From: an uncultured Bacteroides sp.
GTDB taxonomy: Bacteria; Bacteroidota; Bacteroidia; Bacteroidales; Bacteroidaceae
Direction: 5' to 3'
Assembly (NCBI GenBank): GCA_905198575.1
Contig: CAJKDC010000052.1
Location: forward strand, 1 to 20,537
Length of the DNA stretch: 20,537 bases
Part shown: in pieces, positions 8,041-14,224 of the stretch
Numbering within the stretch: position 1 is the first letter of the stretch
Layout: each line of letters starts with the position of its first letter
Notes under the pieces: model-generated
What the model was told of the DNA's origin: nothing
Seen by the model: only the letters and a program-made list of their open reading frames with translations
Database searches by the model: none
Translations under genes and position numbers: made by a program

Positions 8041-9705
8041 TTAATACTGGAAACTGCTTCCTCCCAGGAATTCCCTAAGAAGTGACGTTGGAGGAAGTTC
8101 CCGGTCTTGTACGGATGTAAAGTACTCTAGAAACCGGCGCAGCCTATATGCTTCAGAGTATTCCGGACAGTTGTTTTTGACTTTGCGAAGAATGGGTTCG
8201 ACATTGTCTTTCAGTACTGCCAGCTCGAACAGAAGTGCTGAGTTGAACATGGCGTCGGCATTTTCCTGATACGGGAATATCCATTTGTCTTCGCCTGCAC
8301 GTACGCTTGGCCATCTGGCTATGGTCTCTTCGGCCGAGTATCCTCTGTATTTGAAGTCGCGTATGATTCTTCGGAGCAGTCGGTTGTCGGTGGTAGGGAT
8401 ATAGTTATGATTGTCGAGCATGATGGTTGTCAGGGCTGATACATAAATTTTGAACTTGTGGGCTTCGGGAATATGGGCTGTCAGCATCGGATTCAAAGCA
8501 TGTATACCTTCCAGTATCAGTATCATGTTGTCCCGAAGGCGCAGCTTCTTTCCGCTGGCTTCGCGCAATCCGGTTGTAAAATTGAAACGGGGCAGTTCTA
8601 TCTCTTTTCCAGCCAGAAGGTCTTGAAGCTGCGATTCGAAAAAGTCCAAGTCTAATGCATACAGGGATTCATAGTCATAGTTTCCGTTACTGTCTTTGGG
8701 GGTATCTTCTCTGTTTACGAAATAATCGTCGAGAGATACCGGATAGGGGCGCATGCCACTGGCAAGCAACTGGATACTCAGACGCTTGCTGAAAGTAGTT
8801 TTTCCGGATGAAGAAGGGCCCGAAATAAGAATGAGCTTCACTTCTCTATCGGTATTGGCCCGGTTGACAATCTCATCGGCAATGTGTGCTATCTTTTTTT
8901 CTTGTAAGGCTTCGGAAATGTTGATAAGTTCGGTGGCATGTCCCTCGTTGCAGGCAACATTCAGTTCGCCGACTGTACTTACTCCTAAAATCTGGTTCCA
9001 GTGATGTGATTCCTGAAAGACTTCGAGCATTTTTTCCTGTTTGATGACATCTTCCAGTTTCTCGGGATTCTCATAGCTTGGGATACGCAACAGCAGGCCA
9101 TCATAGTATTTTATGAGGTCGAACAGACGGATGTATCCTGTGCTGGGGGCCAGACTTCCATAGAAATAGTCTACCGTATCGCCCAGTCTGTAGTAGCTTG
9201 AATATAGCTGTCCGCTGGTTTCCAACAGTAAGGCCTTGTCGTTCATACCCCGCTCTCTGAAGAGGCGTACAACATCTTCGGTATGTGATTCTACTCGCTC
9301 GAAAGGAATATCACATTGGATGATTTCCTTCATTTTGGCTTTGATTTTCTGGACATCACTGAGTTCAATGTCCCGGTCGATTTTCAGATTACAGAAATAT
9401 CCTTTAGAAGCCGGATGCTCAAGAATGATTTGTCCGTTGGGGTAGAGGTCTTCAACAGCTTTTACCAAAACGAAGAACAATGAGCGTACGTAAGTTCGCT
9501 TTCCCGACTGGCTGGTGATATCGAGAAACTCAACGTCTTTATTGTAGTACACCTGGAAATCGAGGCTTTCAACTTTGTTGTTTACTTTGGCGCTTATTGG
9601 GCCGTAGGGCATTTCCAAATTAAAACCATTATAAATATCAATTAAAGAACTTCCTTTCGGGAAATTTTTTGTCTGATTGTTGTTTTTGCAATATATTTGT
9701 AACAT
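8041..9705 (-). CDS. Nucleoside (uridine-kinase-like) kinase with N-terminal TGS and ThrRS-SAD-like domains
   Basis: A 554-residue three-part protein. Residues 1-60 (MLQIYCKNNN ... GSSLIDIY) look like a TGS beta-grasp domain. About 60-230 resembles the second additional domain of threonyl-tRNA synthetase (HPASKGYFCNL). About 280-480 is a P-loop kinase of the uridine kinase/phosphoribulokinase type, with Walker A GPSSSGKT at 296-303 and VSLDDYF shortly after. Family knowledge supports ATP-dependent nucleoside phosphorylation; the role of the synthetase-like part is unknown. I chose the ATG at 9705 because the TGS strand begins there; an in-frame ATG at 9756 would add 17 residues of no family character. 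The stop lies 71 bases before rpoN. Confidence 0.85.
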   Translation of the reverse strand: MLQIYCKNNNQTKNFPKGSSLIDIYNGFNLEMPYGPISAKVNNKVESLDFQVYYNKDVEFLDITSQSGKRTYVRSLFFVLVKAVEDLYPNGQIILEHPASKGYFCNLKIDRDIELSDVQKIKAKMKEIIQCDIPFERVESHTEDVVRLFRERGMNDKALLLETSGQLYSSYYRLGDTVDYFYGSLAPSTGYIRLFDLIKYYDGLLLRIPSYENPEKLEDVIKQEKMLEVFQESHHWNQILGVSTVGELNVACNEGHATELINISEALQEKKIAHIADEIVNRANTDREVKLILISGPSSSGKTTFSKRLSIQLLASGMRPYPVSLDDYFVNREDTPKDSNGNYDYESLYALDLDFFESQLQDLLAGKEIELPRFNFTTGLREASGKKLRLRDNMILILEGIHALNPMLTAHIPEAHKFKIYVSALTTIMLDNHNYIPTTDNRLLRRIIRDFKYRGYSAEETIARWPSVRAGEDKWIFPYQENADAMFNSALLFELAVLKDNVEPILRKVKNNCPEYSEAYRLRRFLEYFTSVQDRELPPTSLLREFLGGSSFQY

Positions 9706-9796
9706 AAATGTAATATCTATTTCTAAACATGATGGAATTGTTTCGTAAGTTATCAAATAAAAATTTACAATCCAATTCCTGTTAAACTAATTACAA

Positions 9797-11491
9797 ATGG
9801 AGTATTCTTTTTATGATTTTTTAAAGCTGGTAGGTTCGCTTGCGCTTTTCCTTTACGGAATGAAGATTATGAGTGAGGGATTGCAGAAGTTTGCAGGTGA
9901 CAGGTTGCGTAACATTCTTACGGCAATGACAACAAACCGGGTAACCGGGGTACTGACTGGAGTGCTGATTACGGCGCTGATACAATCTTCTTCGGCTACT
10001 ACTGTTATGGTGGTTAGCTTTGTAAATGCGGGCCTTCTTACTTTAACTCAGTCTATTGGGGTAATTATGGGTGCCAATATCGGTACTACGGTTACTGCAT
10101 GGATTATTTCTACCCTTGGGTTTAAAGTAGATATGGCAGCTATGTCGTTGCCTTTGCTGGCTGTAGGAATACCGTTGTTATTTAGTGGAAAGAGTAGTCG
10201 AAAATCAATTGGTGAATTTATTTTCGGCTTCTCTTTTTTATTTATGGGCCTTTCACTGCTGAAAGGTAATGCCCCGGACTTGAGCCGGAATCCGGAAATG
10301 CTGTCGTTTGTACAGAATTATACGGATATGGGATATGGCTCTATCTTCTTGTTTGTCATCATTGGAACTATTCTGACTATGGTGGTACAGGCTTCGGCAG
10401 CTACAATGGCTATTACCCTGATTATGTGTGCTAATGGGTGGATAAGCTTTGAACTTGGAGCTGCATTGGTATTGGGCGAAAATATCGGAACGACTATTAC
10501 GGCCAATCTGGCTGCCCTTACTGGAAATACCCAATCCCGAAGAGCGGCTTTAGCCCATCTGGTTTTTAATATTTTTGGTGTTTGCTGGGTTTTGTGCGTA
10601 TTCCATCCATTTATAGAAGGTGTTTCATGGTTTGTAGATAATGTGATGGGAACACCAGACCCGTCGGTTGCTGTTTCATTTAAATTATCGGCTTTCCATA
10701 CTGCATTTAATGTTTGTAATGTGCTCTTGTTGATTTGGTTTGTGAAACCAATTGAAAAGACTGTCTGCATGATTATTCCACAAAAAGCAGAGGATGAAGA
10801 ATATCATTTGAAGTATATAGCAGGAGGGCTTCTGTCCACTTCAGAGCTTTCTATTCTTCAGGCAAGAAAGGAAATACTGGTTTATATCGACCGTACACAC
10901 CGTATGTTTGGTATGGTAAAACAATTGTTTACCATGAAAAACGGGGCTGATTTTAATAAACTTTTCAGCAGAATAGAGAAATACGAGAATATCAGTGACC
11001 GGATGGAGCTTGAGATAGCACGTTATTTGAATAATGTACTTGATGGCCGGTTAAGTTCTGAAGGAAAGGTAGCAGTGCAAGGAATGCAGCGTGAAGTGGA
11101 TGAAATAGAAAGCATTGGAGACAGTTGCTACAACTTATCGCGCACCATTACCCGTAAGGTAAACAGTAATGAGCCTTTTACAGAGAAACAAGAACAAAAC
11201 CTTTTTCAGATGTTTGATTTGGTGGAACAGGCTTTATTGAATATGAGAGAGGTTGTAGAACATGCGGAAACCCAACGTGTTTCTGAAATCAATAAGGCAT
11301 TTAATCTGGAAAATGAAATCAATAATTACAGAAAACAGCTTAGAGATTTAAACCTGCAGTCGGTGAATAATAAAGAGTACGATTATCAGACAGGTATCTA
11401 CTATATGGATATGGTAAATGAATGCGAAAAGCTGGGAGATTATGTGGTGAATGTAGTGGAAGCCAGCAGTATGCTTCGTGACAGGAAATAA
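9797..11491 (+). CDS. Na/Pi-cotransporter family protein with C-terminal PhoU-like domain
   Basis: A 564-residue inner-membrane transporter of the NptA / type II Na-phosphate cotransporter family. The two inverted family repeats are visible: QSSSATT at 63-69 followed by GANIGTTVTAW, and QASAAT at 198-203 followed by GENIGTTITAN. The membrane part spans about residues 1-320. The last 200 residues form charged helices typical of a PhoU-like regulatory domain (IEKYENISDRMELEIARYL, with a second copy near EKLGDYVVNVVE). Known homologues import phosphate with sodium; some exporters of the same family also exist, so direction is inferred. It is divergent from the nucleoside kinase gene across a 91-base gap with no clear -7 box. 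Confidence 0.93.
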   Translation: MEYSFYDFLKLVGSLALFLYGMKIMSEGLQKFAGDRLRNILTAMTTNRVTGVLTGVLITALIQSSSATTVMVVSFVNAGLLTLTQSIGVIMGANIGTTVTAWIISTLGFKVDMAAMSLPLLAVGIPLLFSGKSSRKSIGEFIFGFSFLFMGLSLLKGNAPDLSRNPEMLSFVQNYTDMGYGSIFLFVIIGTILTMVVQASAATMAITLIMCANGWISFELGAALVLGENIGTTITANLAALTGNTQSRRAALAHLVFNIFGVCWVLCVFHPFIEGVSWFVDNVMGTPDPSVAVSFKLSAFHTAFNVCNVLLLIWFVKPIEKTVCMIIPQKAEDEEYHLKYIAGGLLSTSELSILQARKEILVYIDRTHRMFGMVKQLFTMKNGADFNKLFSRIEKYENISDRMELEIARYLNNVLDGRLSSEGKVAVQGMQREVDEIESIGDSCYNLSRTITRKVNSNEPFTEKQEQNLFQMFDLVEQALLNMREVVEHAETQRVSEINKAFNLENEINNYRKQLRDLNLQSVNNKEYDYQTGIYYMDMVNECEKLGDYVVNVVEASSMLRDRK

Positions 11492-11514
11492 TTTAGTTCG
11501 TATTGTAAGCAATA

Positions 11515-11550
11515 AAAAAGAGCTATTCGCCTTGGTGAATAGCTCTTTTT
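11515..11550. terminator. Bidirectional terminator between the Na/Pi cotransporter and FKBP genes
   Basis: A 16-bp stem (11515-11530 with 11535-11550, one G-U pair) closes a 4-base loop. A-rich and T-rich ends flank it, so it can end transcription from both convergent genes. Confidence 0.9.
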
Positions 11551-11576
11551 ATATAGTTTTAATTGGAGTTTACGAA

Positions 11577-12443
11577 TTATTTTTCGATGCTAACCAATTC
11601 TACTTCGAAAATCAGAGTTGAGAAAGGTTTGATTTTCGGACCAGCTTCTCTTGCTCCGTATGCCAGTTCCTGTGGAATATAAAGTTCCCATTTAGAACCA
11701 ACAGGCATCATAGTCAAAGCTTCAGTCCATCCTTTGATAACCTGGTCTGCGCGGAAAGTAGTAGGCTCGTTACGGTCGTAAGAGCTGTCGAACTGAGTTC
11801 CGTCAATCAAAGTACCTTTATAGTTAACTTTTACAGTTGAAGAGTCAGTAGGAATAGCTCCGTTTCCTGCTTTGATAATTTTATATTGCAAACCGCTAGG
11901 AGTTGTTTTAACACCTTCTTTAGTTTTGTTTTCTGCAAGGAATTTTTCGTTTTCAGCTTTGTATTCAGCATATTTTTCTTCTGTAGCTTTTGCTTTGATT
12001 GCATCAGCTTTTGTGCGTACAAAGTCATTAGCAGTATTCATGTCAACCATACCTTTTTCCTGTACGGCAGCAATGAAACCAGCCAAGAAGTTTTCTTTGC
12101 TCAAGCTGTTTACAGAGTCATTACCAAACAGCTGTCTGTTGATTGCATCGAACATATCGCCGCTGATTTGCTGTCCAATCTGCATACCAGCCATGTAAGC
12201 TTTCTGTTTAGCATCTGTTTCTTTTGTTCCCTGTTCGATACCTCTGATGAAATCAGCCATGTATGCAGTATCTACACCCATGCGGCTGATAACATAGTCT
12301 TTCAGACCTTGTGTGTTGGTCATACCAATCATATATGATAATGAGTCAACGTCCGATTTGATGTTTGCTTTAGGTCCTTGTGCTGTACACGATGCCAAGC
12401 TGGCTGCAGCTGCAAACATCATGAAAATTGTGCTTTTTTTCAT
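11577..12443 (-). CDS. FKBP-type peptidyl-prolyl isomerase, exported lipoprotein (FkpA/Mip-like)
   Basis: A 288-residue lipoprotein. The N-terminus MKKSTIFMMF is followed by a hydrophobic stretch and the lipobox LASC with Cys19, so it is predicted to be lipidated and act outside the cytoplasm. Residues about 30-180 form the helical FKBP_N dimerisation part (DSLSYMIGMTNTQGLKDYV). About 195-288 is the FKBP catalytic fold, with VNYKGTL, FDSS, VIKGW and LAYG; most FKBP12 pocket residues are kept. The position equal to FKBP12 His87 is Phe (KPFSTLIF). It catalyses proline isomerisation and is probably a chaperone for exported proteins. It starts 22 bases after the cytosolic paralogue and shares its promoter. 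Confidence 0.95.
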   Translation of the reverse strand: MKKSTIFMMFAAAASLASCTAQGPKANIKSDVDSLSYMIGMTNTQGLKDYVISRMGVDTAYMADFIRGIEQGTKETDAKQKAYMAGMQIGQQISGDMFDAINRQLFGNDSVNSLSKENFLAGFIAAVQEKGMVDMNTANDFVRTKADAIKAKATEEKYAEYKAENEKFLAENKTKEGVKTTPSGLQYKIIKAGNGAIPTDSSTVKVNYKGTLIDGTQFDSSYDRNEPTTFRADQVIKGWTEALTMMPVGSKWELYIPQELAYGAREAGPKIKPFSTLIFEVELVSIEK

Positions 12444-12465
12444 TTGTCTTTTTATCTTTTAAATA

Positions 12466-13050
12466 TTACAAAACTTCAATTAATTCTACTTCGAAAATAA
12501 GTGTGCTGTGAGGAGGAATCATTTCACCGGCACCATTAGCTCCATAGGCCAAATCAGAAGGAATATAAAGTTTCCATTTTGCACCTTCAGACATTAACTG
12601 TAAAGCTTCTACCCATCCTTTGATAACCTGATTTACTCCAAAAACAGCTGGCTCACCGCGTTTGATTGAACTGTCGAATAATGTTCCGTCGATAAGAGTT
12701 CCTTCATAATGGCAACGAACGCGATCGGTAGCTTTAGGCTTTTTGCCATTGCCTTCTGTGATAACTTCGTACTGCAATCCACTAGGGAGTGTTACGATTT
12801 TTGGATTTTTCTTATTTTCTTCGAGGAATGCTTTACCTTTTGCAATGTTTTCTGCATTGATTTTTTCTTCCAGTTCGGTAAAGTATTTGTTTACAATTTC
12901 GCGTGCTTCATTATGAGAAATTGCTGTTTGGTTACCTTCTAATACGTCCTTGATTGCCTGAGCGAAATCGTTTACTTCAATGTTGCGAGCCCCCATACTC
13001 AACAAATTCTGGCCAATACCCAGGCCAATGGCGTAGCTAAATTTATCCAT
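12466..13050 (-). CDS. FKBP-type peptidyl-prolyl isomerase, cytosolic (FklB-like)
   Basis: A 194-residue prolyl isomerase with no signal peptide, so it probably acts in the cytosol. A short helical FKBP_N region (about 1-80, FSYAIGLGIGQNL) precedes the catalytic domain (about 95-194). The latter has CHYEGTL, FDSS, VIKGW, LAYGANG and PPHSTLIFEVEL, keeping the FKBP12-like His that the exported neighbour lacks. The two proteins are clear paralogues, and the lack of a secretion signal distinguishes this one. It is the first gene of the pair. Its promoter region faces that of the sirtuin gene and includes a perfect palindrome. Confidence 0.95.
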   Translation of the reverse strand: MDKFSYAIGLGIGQNLLSMGARNIEVNDFAQAIKDVLEGNQTAISHNEAREIVNKYFTELEEKINAENIAKGKAFLEENKKNPKIVTLPSGLQYEVITEGNGKKPKATDRVRCHYEGTLIDGTLFDSSIKRGEPAVFGVNQVIKGWVEALQLMSEGAKWKLYIPSDLAYGANGAGEMIPPHSTLIFEVELIEVL

Positions 13051-13088
13051 AAAAAACTGAATTATTTATAAGATTATTTTACGAGTTG

Positions 13089-13096
13089 CAAATGTA
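13089..13096 (-). promoter_or_regulatory. Putative -7 box of the FKBP pair promoter
   Basis: The minus strand reads TACATTTG, matching TAnnTTTG, 38 bases upstream of the ATG at 13050. The site of its -33 element (about 13116-13121) falls inside the palindrome at 13113-13126 and does not read TTTG. Confidence 0.5.
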
Positions 13097-13112
13097 TTCT
13101 TTTTCTTTGAAT

Positions 13113-13126
13113 CGGAAGCGCTTCCG
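13113..13126. promoter_or_regulatory. 14-bp perfect palindrome, LacI-family-type operator candidate
   Basis: CGGAAGCGCTTCCG is identical to its reverse complement. Its core AAGCGCTT fits the AANCGNTT half-site pattern known for LacI-family operators. It lies between the divergent -7 boxes at 13089-13096 (minus) and 13142-13149 (plus) and covers the -33 position of both. No LacI-type gene is in the window, so the regulator is unknown. Confidence 0.5.
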
Positions 13127-13141
13127 GTGATTAAATTTTCT

Positions 13142-13149
13142 TATTTTTG
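13142..13149 (+). promoter_or_regulatory. Putative -7 box of the sirtuin gene
   Basis: TATTTTTG matches TAnnTTTG, 29 bases before the ATG at 13179. Its overlap with an in-frame GTG at 13149 argues against that GTG as a start. No -33 TTTG; the palindrome occupies that place. Confidence 0.45.
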
Positions 13150-13165
13150 TGAATACCAATAACAT

Positions 13166-13172
13166 GGGAGGA
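13166..13172 (+). promoter_or_regulatory. Strong Shine-Dalgarno sequence that decides the sirtuin start
   Basis: GGGAGGA lies 6 bases before the ATG at 13179. It selects this ATG over the in-frame ATG at 13164 and GTG at 13149. Such a strong site is unusual here; most genes in the window have none. Confidence 0.75.
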
Positions 13173-13178
13173 TTTTAT

Positions 13179-13880
13179 ATGAAGAAATTAGTAGTATTGA
13201 CAGGTGCCGGAATGAGTGCGGAAAGTGGTATCAGTACATTTCGTGATGCGGGTGGATTGTGGGACCAGTATCCGGTAGAACAGGTAGCTACTCCGGAGGG
13301 ATATGCAGCGAATCCGGAGCTTGTGATTAATTTTTATAATGAGCGTAGAAAACAATTGTTGCAAGTGCGTCCTAATAGAGGACATGAATTGTTGGCTTCG
13401 CTGGAAGATGATTTTGATGTTACGGTTATTACTCAGAATGTAGATAATTTGCATGAAAGGGTTGGCAGTAGTAAAGTTATTCATTTGCACGGTGAGCTTA
13501 CCAAAGTTACTTCTAGTAAAAATCCCAATGATTTGTCTTGTATTCGGGAATTGTCTCCCGAGAATTACGAAGTCAAGATAGGCGATTTGGCCGCTGACGG
13601 TTCTCAGCTACGTCCGTTTATTGTATGGTTTGGTGAGAGTGTTCCGATGGTTGAATTGGCAATTGAGCAGGTGATGGAAGCTGATATCTTTCTGATTATA
13701 GGGACCTCCCTAAATGTTTATCCGGCTGCAGGATTGCTGAATTATGTGCGTACCGGCGTACCAGTATACCTTATTGATCCCAAGACGGTTAGAGTCCCGT
13801 ATGGACGTGAAGTTACCGTGATACAAAAAGGAGCTTCGGAAGGTATGGAAGAATTGAAAAAAATGTTATTGAATAAATAG
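13179..13880 (+). CDS. Sir2-family NAD-dependent protein deacylase (CobB/SIRT5-like), zinc cysteines absent
   Basis: A 233-residue sirtuin that removes acyl groups from lysines, consuming NAD+ and releasing nicotinamide. The NAD site GAGMSAESGI (9-18) is followed by TFRDAGGLW. TQNVDNLHERVG at 85-96 and the catalytic His104 in HLHGEL follow. Tyr53 and Arg56 form the YxxR pair (FYNERR) that in CobB and SIRT5 binds succinyl or malonyl lysine, so desuccinylase activity is plausible. The region that normally carries four zinc-binding cysteines (about 108-145) has only Cys121; the GSQLRPFIVWFGE segment that follows is intact. It is divergent from the FKBP pair, and rubredoxin follows 74 bases later. 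The start is fixed by a strong Shine-Dalgarno sequence. Confidence 0.93.
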   Translation: MKKLVVLTGAGMSAESGISTFRDAGGLWDQYPVEQVATPEGYAANPELVINFYNERRKQLLQVRPNRGHELLASLEDDFDVTVITQNVDNLHERVGSSKVIHLHGELTKVTSSKNPNDLSCIRELSPENYEVKIGDLAADGSQLRPFIVWFGESVPMVELAIEQVMEADIFLIIGTSLNVYPAAGLLNYVRTGVPVYLIDPKTVRVPYGREVTVIQKGASEGMEELKKMLLNK

Positions 13881-13898
13881 GATTAAACAAAATCTATT

Positions 13899-13906
13899 TA
13901 TATTTG
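13899..13906 (+). promoter_or_regulatory. Putative -7 box of the rubredoxin gene
   Basis: TATATTTG matches TAnnTTTG and lies 48 bases before the rubredoxin ATG, just after the sirtuin stop. No -33 TTTG at the expected distance. The region is AT-rich, so a chance match is possible. Confidence 0.45.
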
Positions 13907-13954
13907 TTCTGTATATATTAACCATAATAACTAACATTAAAAACGTATTGAAGC

Positions 13955-14119
13955 ATGAAAAAGTACATTTGCACAGTATGTGACTGGGTATATGATCCTG
14001 AAGTAGGTGATCCAGATAACGGTATTGCAGCAGGAACAGCTTTTGAAGATATTCCTGAAGATTGGGTTTGCCCGGTTTGCGGTGTAGGTAAAGAAGATTT
14101 TCAGGTAGTAGAAGATTGA
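13955..14119 (+). CDS. Rubredoxin
   Basis: A 54-residue electron carrier with one iron bound by four cysteines, complete from ATG to TGA. The two knuckles are CTVCDWVYDP (Cys6 and Cys9) and CPVCGVGKEDF (Cys39 and Cys42), with the family-typical DPDNGI and FEDIPEDWVCP between them. The length and acidic character are standard for an anaerobe's rubredoxin. Its partners, such as rubrerythrin, superoxide reductase or a rubredoxin oxidoreductase, are not in the window. It sits after the sirtuin gene with its own likely promoter and is closed by a hairpin. Confidence 0.97.
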   Translation: MKKYICTVCDWVYDPEVGDPDNGIAAGTAFEDIPEDWVCPVCGVGKEDFQVVED

Positions 14120-14137
14120 TTTTTACCGTTGGATATA

Positions 14138-14168
14138 AAGAGAGGATTGTGATGAGCAATCCTCTTTT
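14138..14168 (+). terminator. Intrinsic terminator of the rubredoxin gene
   Basis: A 12-bp stem (14138-14149 with 14157-14168, one G-U pair) encloses a 7-base loop, starting 18 bases after the rubredoxin stop. Its T run is short (TTTT inside the stem end), so strength is uncertain. Confidence 0.65.
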
Positions 14169-14177
14169 AGTTTATAA

Positions 14178-14206
14178 AAAAAGGTCTTCATTTTGAGGAC
14201 CTTTTT
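14178..14206. terminator. Terminator between the rubredoxin gene and pnp, probably serving pnp
   Basis: A 13-bp stem (14178-14190 with 14194-14206, one G-U pair) has a 3-base loop. On the minus strand it ends in a T run 18 bases after the pnp stop codon. On the plus strand it can back up the rubredoxin hairpin. Confidence 0.8.
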
Positions 14207-14224
14207 CAATTTTAGTATGTAGCA

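Noticed and set aside
9706..9756. N-terminal extension of the nucleoside kinase from an ATG at 9756
   Set aside because: The TGS beta strand starts at the later Met, and the 17 extra residues show no similarity pattern. Without a clear promoter this remains a judgement.
13149..13178. GTG start at 13149 or ATG at 13164 for the sirtuin
   Set aside because: The GTG is inside the -7 box, and the ATG at 13179 has the Shine-Dalgarno sequence and begins the typical MKKLVVLTGAG.
13866..14159. A 97-codon minus-strand open frame covering the rubredoxin gene
   Set aside because: The plus strand encodes a complete rubredoxin with all four cysteines; the minus frame has no family features.
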